From Planctomycetaceae bacterium (GTDB taxonomy: Bacteria > Planctomycetota > Planctomycetia > Pirellulales > Thermoguttaceae): a DNA stretch of 6,374 nt. Positions 1-5,364 of the stretch are shown here, piece by piece. Numbering within the stretch: position 1 is the first letter of the stretch; every line of letters begins with the position of its first letter. The stretch lies in the NCBI GenBank assembly GCA_031266315.1, contig JAISBG010000207.1:1-6374 (forward strand), read 5' to 3'. The notes beneath the pieces were generated by a model, which saw only the letters and a list, made by a program, of their open reading frames with translations, made no database searches and was not told the DNA's origin. Made by a program: the position numbers and the translations under genes.

Positions 1-1077
1 TTAGTCGAACTTCTTGTGGTGATTGCGATTATCGGCGTGTTAATCGCACTTCTATTGCCAGCGGTTCAGGCGGCGCGTGAGGCGGCAAGACGGATGCAGT
101 GTTCGAATCACTTGAAACAATTCGGTATTGCACTGCACAACTATCACGATGTTCATGGCACATTTCCTGCCTTAAGATGTCAGGGAGGAACAAAAGGCTC
201 AACAAATTGGACGGGAATATTCAGCCTATTTCCGTTTATGGAACAACAATCCGCTTACGATACAATTATCGGTGAAATGGGAACCAATGCCGGACCCGAT
301 CCTGTCGGTGCTCCTACTGTCGGCAAAACTCGTGTCGCTACTTTGTGTTGCCCGTCTGACTATGGATCAATGAAAATCAATGATCAGGCTGGTTATGAAT
401 GTTACAAAACGAGTATTATGATGTCGGTTGGCGATGTTATCAATAATAACTATATCGATAATCCGCCTGATACAATAGCGTACACTAAAGACTCCCTTAA
501 AATGAGAGGAATGTTTTTTCCCCTTTTTTGGAAAGGACTGGAAAGTGTTAGCGATGGTACATCAAATACCATTGTAGCAAGTGAAAGCGTTTGTACCGAC
601 ACAACAAGCAGTACTAATCCTAATCCCAAAGTTAAAGGGGGAACTGTCTATGATTCCACAATCTGGACAAGCGGAACAACTGCAACAATAAATCCTTCCG
701 TTTGTATAGGAAAACGAAGTTCTTCCAACCCAACGTTATTAACAACTACTCTCTATCGATCCTTTCGTGGAGCAAGAATTTTTGATGGACGTACAGTAAT
801 GATTGCTTTTGTAACATCTTTACCGCCCAACTCGCCCAATTGCCTTTATACAGATAATCTTAACACGTTTGGATTCTTCTCCACATCAAGTTTTCATTCT
901 GGAGGAGTAAACAGTGTTCTGGCTGATGGTTCCGGACGTTTTATTTCCGAAACGATCAATTGCGGCAATTTAAGTAATAATTATAAACCGATTGACTATT
1001 ATCAAGGTACCAGTCCGTTTGGTATTTGGGGAGCGTTGGGTTCATTAAACGGCGGGGAAACTGTTACAGTACAGTAG
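1..1077 (+). CDS. DUF1559 family protein with prepilin-type N-terminus (5' partial)
   Basis: The reading frame is open from base 1 to a TAG stop, giving 358 visible codons. The first residues, [20 protein letters not shown], are the type IV pilin/pseudopilin hydrophobic helix. Visible residue 3 is the conserved Glu5 of mature pilins, so only the leader and the F-T of the cleavage motif lie outside the window. The start at GTG/ATG-like base 16 is therefore not the real one. After the helix come [11 protein letters not shown] and [26 protein letters not shown] sequence (about residues 24-55), the hallmark of the planctomycete DUF1559 (SBP_bac_10) family, then a CCPSD element. Near the C-terminus, H299 to D309-G310 is the H-X9-DG motif of prepilin-processing-associated proteins. 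Members are anchored in the inner membrane or exported by a type II secretion/pilus-like system; their function is unknown. Planctomycete genomes carry many paralogues. Family assignment is sure; role is not. Confidence 0.95.
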   Translation, partial: LVELLVVIAIIGVLIALLLPAVQAAREAARRMQCSNHLKQFGIALHNYHDVHGTFPALRCQGGTKGSTNWTGIFSLFPFMEQQSAYDTIIGEMGTNAGPDPVGAPTVGKTRVATLCCPSDYGSMKINDQAGYECYKTSIMMSVGDVINNNYIDNPPDTIAYTKDSLKMRGMFFPLFWKGLESVSDGTSNTIVASESVCTDTTSSTNPNPKVKGGTVYDSTIWTSGTTATINPSVCIGKRSSSNPTLLTTTLYRSFRGARIFDGRTVMIAFVTSLPPNSPNCLYTDNLNTFGFFSTSSFHSGGVNSVLADGSGRFISETINCGNLSNNYKPIDYYQGTSPFGIWGALGSLNGGETVTVQ

Positions 1078-1099
1078 TTTGATCATAACCGCTCACAAA

Positions 1100-1120
1100 T
1101 TGTTACGATAACAACTTTTT
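1100..1120 (+). terminator. weak terminator-like hairpin after the DUF1559 gene
   Basis: TTGTTA (1100-1105) and TAACAA (1109-1114) form a 6-base-pair stem with a CGA loop, followed by C and five T (1116-1120). It lies 22 bases after the stop codon, where a terminator would be expected. The stem has only one G-C pair, so intrinsic termination would be weak; it could also be a chance AT-rich palindrome. Confidence 0.3.
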
Positions 1121-1132
1121 AGCGAAAAATGA

Positions 1133-1210
1133 CTTGCCAACATTTAATATTTATGAATGGTTATGTATAATCAATGATACTTATCCTGTTTCAGAATCTA
1201 TTTTGGCAAG
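1133..1210. repeat. 8-bp inverted repeat bracketing a promoter-like region
   Basis: CTTGCCAA at 1133-1140 is the exact reverse complement of TTGGCAAG at 1203-1210. The 62 bases between the arms contain a perfect TATAAT box. The arms may be paired operator half-sites or the base of a large stem; chance cannot be ruled out. Confidence 0.4.
1166..1171 (+). promoter_or_regulatory. candidate -10 box for the beta-helix gene
   Basis: TATAAT matches the housekeeping sigma -10 consensus and lies 80 bases before the ATG at 1252. No good -35 box is at 16-18 bases: the TTTAAT at 1143-1148 is weak, and the better TTGCCA at 1134-1139 is 26 bases away. In such AT-rich DNA a lone TATAAT is suggestive only. 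Confidence 0.25.
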
Positions 1211-1227
1211 CCATTTAAAATTTTTTT

Positions 1228-1237
1228 AACCCTTTAT
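1228..1237 (+). promoter_or_regulatory. AACCCTTTAT element, copy 1
   Basis: This 10-base string lies 24 bases before the ATG of the beta-helix gene and recurs exactly at 4709-4718, 28 bases before the lipoprotein ATG. It may be a shared leader or regulatory motif; its meaning is unknown. Confidence 0.3.
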
Positions 1238-1251
1238 ATTGTGAGGTAAAA

Positions 1252-3264
1252 ATGTTACAAATGTTATTGACATTAATTGTTTTTCTTTTGACCGGTCTGC
1301 TGTTCGCGGGAGAAGCAACGGTTTTTGTTGCGCCGTCGGGTAATAATACCAACGATGGTTTATCCGAAATCAACGCTGTTGCAACAATTGATAAAGGACT
1401 TGAAATCGTCCGTACTAAAAACATCAAAAACCTGTCTATCAAAGGTAAACACCGAATCGAAACTCCTATTGTCTTAACACCGAAAGATTCGGGACTTACC
1501 GTAACAGGTCATGGAATTATTGACGGAAGCCGAATCATTACCGGTTGGAAACCGTACAAAAACGGTATCTGGCAAGCAGAAATCCCTGAAGTCAAAGAAG
1601 GAAAATGGTACTTTCGTCAAATTTATGTCGGCGGCGAATTTCGGCAACGCGCAAAAACTCCCAACGAAGGTTTTTACTGTGTTGCCGCCTGCCCCGAAGG
1701 AACTCCCAAAACAACCGGTTATAGTATCCATTGCCAATCCTTTGAATTCAAACCGGATGACATTAATCCGAATTGGAAAAATATTAACGATATTGAAGTA
1801 ATCGTTTATTATTTTTGGAACGATAATCATCTGCCCATTGAATCTATTGATACGGAAAAACATATTGTCCGTTTCAAACATAAAAGTTGTAAAACTTTCA
1901 CAGACGGTCATTCCGAAGACGGAGCGAGATATATTGTTGAAAATGTTTTCGAAGCTCTTGATCAACCCGGCGAATGGTATCTCGACAAAGTTGCCGGAAT
2001 CGTTTATTACATGCCGAAAGAAGGTGAAAATTTGAACAAAATTGAAGTTGTTGCCCCGTTTGCTAAAGAGCTGTTACGATTTGACGGCAAGCCGGCGGAT
2101 AACAATTTCGTTTCCAACGTTAAATTACAAAATATATCGTTTCAATATTGTCATTTCGAACTTCCGCCGGGCAAAGTTAATAGTCTTCAAGATTCTTCGG
2201 AAGTTGTTGCCGCTGTTAATCTGACGGGTGTGAAAAATTGTACGTTTACAGAATGTCTATTTTCAAATTTCGGAACATTTGGGATGGAGTTAAAATCAGG
2301 TTGTTCCGCTGTCAATATTATAGGATGCCGTTTTGAAAATCTCGCTGCCGGAGGAATTCGTATCAATGGCGGAGAAGCCGATTCCAATCCGCTGACTCAT
2401 ACAAAAAATAATGTCCTTTTACAAAACGAAATTGTAAATTACGGACAGATTTATCCGTCGGCGGTTGGAATTATTGCACAACATTCTTACGGAAACAATA
2501 TTTCTCGAAATCATATTCATCACGGTTATTACACCGGTATTTCACTCGGTTGGGTTTGGGGATATGGACGGAGTATTTCACAGGACAATATTGTTGAACA
2601 TAATCATATCCATCATATTGGTCAGGGATTATTATCCGACATGGGGGCGGTTTATACTGTGGGACCGTCGCCGGGAACGATTATCCGAAACAATTTGATT
2701 CATGACATCGACGCACACCAATACGGCGGCTGGGGAATTTACAATGATGAAGGTTCTGCTGGTATTCATGTTGAAAACAATATCGTTTATAATACGAAAT
2801 TCGCCTGTTACGATATGCACTTCGGAAAAGAAATTACTATTCGTAATAATATATTCGCGATGGGCAGGAAAGATCAAATCAGCCGGACACGCGGTGAAAA
2901 ACATCCGAGTTTCTATTTTGAGAACAATATTATTTACTGGAAAGAAGGGATACTGTTCACCGGCGATTGGAAAGATAAAGAGTACAAATATTATACGCAT
3001 CCGTATCATGGAGAAACCGATCAAAAACGAAACTTTGAATCAAATTGGAACGTTTTTTATAATCCGAACCTGAAACCCGAAGAAGTCCAATTCGACGGCG
3101 GTTCGTTTGACGATTGGAAGAAACGCGGTTACGATAACAATTCAATTTATGCTGATCCGATGTTTATCGATTCGGAACACTTTGATTTTCGTCTCAAACC
3201 GGAATCGCCTGCGTTGAAACTCGGATTTGAAGAAATTGATTTGCGTCTTGTTCCCGGACAGTAA
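1252..3264 (+). CDS. secreted right-handed parallel beta-helix protein, probable polysaccharide-active enzyme
   Basis: The product has 670 residues. The ATG has a Shine-Dalgarno GAGG at 1243-1246, five bases upstream. Residues 1-22 form a Sec signal peptide (MLQMLLTLIVFLLTGLLFAG), with a likely cleavage after G-E-A22. The mature part opens with TVFVAPSGNNTNDGLSE, the usual N-cap of secreted beta-helix proteins. PGEWYLDKVAGIVYYMP (239-255) is a segment common before the helix. From about residue 285 to 570 there are many N-N/N-x-I/H-I-H rungs, such as IRNNLIHDI and VENNIVYNT, typical of the PF13229 parallel beta-helix. SDMGAVY (462-468) and GGWGIYNDEGS (492-502) are the best conserved-looking stretches; their acidic residues D463, D499 and E500 may be catalytic. 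The end, DPMFIDSEHFDFRLKPESPA followed by LKLG, is the standard C-terminal closure. Relatives include glycoside hydrolases of GH141 type and polysaccharide lyases; the exact substrate cannot be read from the sequence. It is probably transcribed apart from its neighbours (174 and 284 base gaps). Confidence 0.92.
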   Translation: MLQMLLTLIVFLLTGLLFAGEATVFVAPSGNNTNDGLSEINAVATIDKGLEIVRTKNIKNLSIKGKHRIETPIVLTPKDSGLTVTGHGIIDGSRIITGWKPYKNGIWQAEIPEVKEGKWYFRQIYVGGEFRQRAKTPNEGFYCVAACPEGTPKTTGYSIHCQSFEFKPDDINPNWKNINDIEVIVYYFWNDNHLPIESIDTEKHIVRFKHKSCKTFTDGHSEDGARYIVENVFEALDQPGEWYLDKVAGIVYYMPKEGENLNKIEVVAPFAKELLRFDGKPADNNFVSNVKLQNISFQYCHFELPPGKVNSLQDSSEVVAAVNLTGVKNCTFTECLFSNFGTFGMELKSGCSAVNIIGCRFENLAAGGIRINGGEADSNPLTHTKNNVLLQNEIVNYGQIYPSAVGIIAQHSYGNNISRNHIHHGYYTGISLGWVWGYGRSISQDNIVEHNHIHHIGQGLLSDMGAVYTVGPSPGTIIRNNLIHDIDAHQYGGWGIYNDEGSAGIHVENNIVYNTKFACYDMHFGKEITIRNNIFAMGRKDQISRTRGEKHPSFYFENNIIYWKEGILFTGDWKDKEYKYYTHPYHGETDQKRNFESNWNVFYNPNLKPEEVQFDGGSFDDWKKRGYDNNSIYADPMFIDSEHFDFRLKPESPALKLGFEEIDLRLVPGQ

Positions 3265-3402
3265 AATTGTAATAACAACTTTAGGTACGGTTTTCACTAC
3301 CGTCAGCCTGATGTTGACCAACTTTTAACAAAATTTCTACTGAATAATTATGGGAAATCAATGTCAATGGTAAATAAATAATGTATTATAGATTATGTGC
3401 AA

Positions 3403-3456
3403 GCGAAAAGGTGTGCTGGTGTGCCAATTTTTTGTCAATTGGTGTGTTCTTTTCGC
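3403..3456 (+). repeat. imperfect inverted repeat upstream of the TAT-protein gene
   Basis: GCGAAAAG (3403-3410) pairs exactly with CTTTTCGC (3449-3456). Inside it, CCAATT (3424-3429) pairs exactly with AATTGG (3437-3442) around a 7-base loop. On the + strand RNA, GGTGTG (3418-3423) can also form G-U pairs with TGTGTT (3443-3448), leaving a 7-base bulge on the 5' side. GGTGTG occurs three times (3410, 3418, 3441). No T-run follows, so this is more likely an operator or structured leader than a terminator. Confidence 0.55.
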
Positions 3457-3467
3457 CTACATATATT
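3439..3467 (+). promoter_or_regulatory. candidate promoter for the TAT-protein gene
   Basis: TTGGTG (3439-3444) and TATATT (3462-3467, five of six matches to the -10 consensus) are separated by 17 bases, about 80 bases before the ATG. The -35 overlaps the right arm of the inverted repeat, which would fit a repressor site. The -35 is poor, so this is tentative. Confidence 0.22.
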
Positions 3468-3483
3468 GCTGCGATAAATATAA

Positions 3484-3499
3484 GCCGTATTGTTACGGT
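3484..3499 (+). promoter_or_regulatory. short hairpin in the 5' leader
   Basis: CCGTA (3485-3489) and TACGG (3494-3498) form a five-pair stem with a TTGT loop, extendable by one G-T pair. It lies 50 bases before the ATG and would be in the transcript if the promoter above is used. It has no T-run and does not cover the ribosome binding site. Confidence 0.3.
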
Positions 3500-3548
3500 A
3501 AAATGTTTGTAATGATTTTATAAAAACTCTTAAATAAGGAACAATAAC

Positions 3549-4583
3549 ATGTCAGACTCCAATTCTCAACCACTCAATCCGAACCGACGAAAGGTATTAG
3601 GTAAAATTTTTGCCGGCGGTGCCGCACTTGCAACCGGAACAGCGTTTCTCAGTAATGAGGAACAGGTGTTAGCCGAAAAACTTGCGGAGGAATCTTCTAA
3701 AACTGCTGCTAAAGATGTTACAGTTGATGCTCTTTCCGGTGCTTCCCGTACCCATACAAACTGGGGTAAACTTTCCGATCTGAAAAAGCCGATGAGCAAA
3801 GCGACCATCAAAGGAATCGAATTGAGCCGGCTCATGATGGGCGGTAATCTTATCGGCGGTTGGGCACATTCCCGCGATTTAATGTACGTTTCCGAACTTG
3901 TTAAAGCCTATCACACACGCGATAAGATTATCGCTACATTCAAAATGGCAGAAGCCTGCGGAATCAATACGTACAACGGTCATAATTCCCATATCGGATT
4001 TTTGAACGATTATTGGGAACATTCCGATGGAACGTTACATTTTATTGCTGATTGTAGTTCCATTGATGTTGCAAAATCCGTCATCGACAAAGGCGCGACT
4101 GCTTGTTATCATCACGGAGGAGTTGCCGATCAGTTGGTTGCGGAGGGAAAGGTGAAAGTTCTGGGTGAATTTGTTGAGGCGATTCGTAAAGAAAATGTTC
4201 CCGTTGGAATCGGCGGACATAAACTTGAAACAATTTCCCAATGTGTTGAAGCAGGAATCGAACCGGACTTTTGGATGAAAACAATTCATCACGGAAATTA
4301 CTGGTCTCGTATGGCGGATAAACCGGAACAAGGAAATGTATTTTGTTGGGAACCTGAAAATGTAATTGAGTACATGAATTCGCTCAAACAACCATGGATC
4401 GGTTTCAAAGTTATTGTTGCCGGAGCGATTCCTCCCAAAGATGGTTTTCGTTATGCGCTGGAAAGCGGTGTTGATTTTATGTGTGTTGGAATGTATGACT
4501 TTCAAATCGTCGATGATGTCAATATTTGTATGGATATTCTCCAATCCGACCTGAAACGAAAACGCACATGGTGTTTTACCTAA
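3549..4583 (+). CDS. TAT-signal protein with aldo/keto-reductase-like TIM-barrel region
   Basis: The product has 344 residues; the ATG follows AAGGA (3536-3540) by eight bases. The N-terminus NRRKVLGKIFAGGAALATG (R13-R14) is a twin-arginine export signal, so the protein is predicted to be translocated folded. After a linker, the body looks like a TIM barrel: IELSRLMMGGNLIGGWAHSRD (about 90-110) resembles the first strand of aldo/keto reductases, followed by AEACGINTYN, TACYHHGG (to 191), DFWMKTIHHGNYWS (about 240-253), PWIGFKVIVAGAIPP (282-296) and FMCVGMYDFQ (about 310-319), the last two like late barrel strands that bind phosphate or cofactor. The classical Asp/Tyr/Lys/His tetrad is not evident. 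Conserved-looking H188-H189 and H247-H248 pairs could be active-site or metal residues; this is inference. Planctomycete genomes encode similar TAT proteins, usually annotated as hypothetical or aldo/keto reductase. Substrate and cofactor are unknown. The stop codon sits inside a 13-base tandem repeat. Confidence 0.85.
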   Translation: MSDSNSQPLNPNRRKVLGKIFAGGAALATGTAFLSNEEQVLAEKLAEESSKTAAKDVTVDALSGASRTHTNWGKLSDLKKPMSKATIKGIELSRLMMGGNLIGGWAHSRDLMYVSELVKAYHTRDKIIATFKMAEACGINTYNGHNSHIGFLNDYWEHSDGTLHFIADCSSIDVAKSVIDKGATACYHHGGVADQLVAEGKVKVLGEFVEAIRKENVPVGIGGHKLETISQCVEAGIEPDFWMKTIHHGNYWSRMADKPEQGNVFCWEPENVIEYMNSLKQPWIGFKVIVAGAIPPKDGFRYALESGVDFMCVGMYDFQIVDDVNICMDILQSDLKRKRTWCFT

Positions 4584-4606
4584 TTGTTTTATCTAATTGT
4601 TTTACC
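4574..4606 (+). repeat. 13-bp tandem repeat, 2.5 copies, across the stop codon
   Basis: TTTTACCTAATTG (4574-4586) is followed directly by TTTTATCTAATTG (4587-4599, one change) and a partial TTTTACC (4600-4606). The first copy encodes the last residues and TAA stop of the TAT-protein gene. This looks like a recent slippage duplication. Confidence 0.75.
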
Positions 4607-4661
4607 AAATGTCTGATACTTCCTTGTAGTACATAAAATCAACATCTGCACTCAAAATCTA

Positions 4662-4679
4662 CGCAGTCTTAAAACTGCG
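4662..4679 (+). terminator. hairpin between the TAT-protein and lipoprotein genes
   Basis: CGCAGT (4662-4667) and ACTGCG (4674-4679) form a perfect six-pair stem with a CTTAAA loop, 79 bases past the TAT-protein stop. It is the most G+C-rich stem in this gap, but GCGAAACG follows rather than a T-run. It may be a processing or factor-dependent end, or a leader element of the lipoprotein gene. Confidence 0.3.
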
Positions 4680-4708
4680 GCGAAACGAGTATTAACACAA
4701 ATATTATC

Positions 4709-4718
4709 AACCCTTTAT
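4709..4718 (+). promoter_or_regulatory. AACCCTTTAT element, copy 2
   Basis: This is identical to 1228-1237 and lies 28 bases before the lipoprotein ATG. A TATTAT (4702-4707) lies just upstream, so the element would be at or near the 5' end of a transcript begun there. Function unknown. Confidence 0.3.
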
Positions 4719-4736
4719 TTTACACGCTTATTATTT

Positions 4737-5228
4737 ATGTTACACCATAAATTGCAACTCGTTATTTGTTGGTCAATCTTTTTGGGGCTGTTTAATCTTA
4801 TCGGTTGTCAGTCAGAACAACGTCCGGACGGATTACCTGATCTTGTTCCATTTCAACTCATCGTAACACAAGACAACCAACCGTGTATCGGAGCCGGTGT
4901 TCAACTTGTGTCGCCGGAAATTCCTTTTCCTGTAACAGGACAAACAGATGCTAATGGTGTTGCCCGTCTTGTTACTTATGGTCGGTTTTCAGGTGTTCCG
5001 CAAGGAACTTACAAAGTTGTTGTTATCAAAACAGAAACAGAGGGAGAAACTTCGGGTGAAAAACAAACTCAGCCTATTTTTATCTATTCTCTCGTTGATC
5101 CGTCGCTAACCAACCGTGAAACAACAACATTAGAAATTACTGTCGAAAAAAGTAAAAAATCGGCAACATTGGATGTTGGTAAATCCGTTCGTGTGTTGAT
5201 TGATACAATTAAACCGGATAGAATTTGA
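4737..5228 (+). CDS. small lipoprotein with carboxypeptidase-regulatory/transthyretin-like domain
   Basis: The product has 163 residues. The hydrophobic signal (about 6-23) ends in the lipobox L21-I22-G23-C24, so it should be lipidated at C24 and anchored in a membrane. The mature part is a small beta-sandwich: PFQLIVTQDNQPCIGAGVQL (38-57), then GQTDANGVARLVTYG (68-82) and VPQGTYKVVVIKTE (87-100), the pattern of carboxypeptidase-regulatory-like or transthyretin-like domains (x-G-x-x-V-x-L, T-D-A-N-G, P-x-G-x-Y-x-V). The tail is charged and rich in Thr, Ser and Lys. Proteins of this size and fold are abundant in planctomycetes, often near DUF1559 genes, and have no known function. There is no Shine-Dalgarno sequence before the ATG and no in-frame start codon close upstream, and the signal peptide needs this ATG, so the start is kept; initiation may be SD-independent. 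Confidence 0.85.
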   Translation: MLHHKLQLVICWSIFLGLFNLIGCQSEQRPDGLPDLVPFQLIVTQDNQPCIGAGVQLVSPEIPFPVTGQTDANGVARLVTYGRFSGVPQGTYKVVVIKTETEGETSGEKQTQPIFIYSLVDPSLTNRETTTLEITVEKSKKSATLDVGKSVRVLIDTIKPDRI

Positions 5229-5306
5229 ATCAAAATTCCATTTCGGTTTGAATGTTTTAAAATCATATTGATAATATTGAAACAGTAGTTGAAATAAATA
5301 ATTACT

Positions 5307-5312
5307 TATAAT
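5307..5312 (+). promoter_or_regulatory. candidate -10 box for the LamG-FAD gene
   Basis: A perfect TATAAT lies 53 bases before the ATG at 5365. TTGAAA occurs at 5289-5294 and 5277-5282, but the spacings of 12 and 24 bases are both wrong for a standard promoter. The region is very AT-rich, so this is weak. Confidence 0.2.
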
Positions 5313-5364
5313 TTCAATTACAAGAGTATTTCCATTTTATTAATTTTTTTGTAAGGGTTTAATC

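Larger units (their letters stand above)
3265..3548. other. 284-base intergenic region with several hairpins
   Basis: No convincing reading frame or tRNA is seen here. It holds a small stem ACGGT/ACCGT (near 3287-3303, 7-base loop), the large imperfect hairpin 3403-3456, a promoter-like pair at 3439-3467 and a second small hairpin at 3484-3499. None has a clear following T-run, so termination of the beta-helix transcript is unexplained. The density of structure near the 3' end suggests a regulated leader for the TAT-protein gene. Confidence 0.5.

Noticed and set aside
1474..1965. 163-codon minus-strand open frame inside the beta-helix gene
   Set aside because: It is a shadow of the beta-helix coding frame with no family features. 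The + strand frame has a signal peptide and repeat pattern that explain the DNA.
2632..3024. 130-codon minus-strand open frame and a 123-codon + frame at 2702-3073
   Set aside because: Both lie within the beta-helix rung region, and their products are low-information sequence without domain features.
3287..3303. ACGGT/ACCGT hairpin just after the beta-helix gene as a terminator
   Set aside because: Only five base pairs, a seven-base loop and no T-run; it is likely chance.
3403..3456. Reading the inverted repeat as an intrinsic terminator of the beta-helix gene
   Set aside because: No T-run follows on either side, the stem is interrupted, and it is about 140 bases past the stop codon.
4035..4544. 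169-codon open frame on the minus strand inside the TAT-protein gene
   Set aside because: It is fully antisense to a well-supported gene, its product has no recognisable domain, and no ribosome binding site or neighbouring minus-strand gene supports it.
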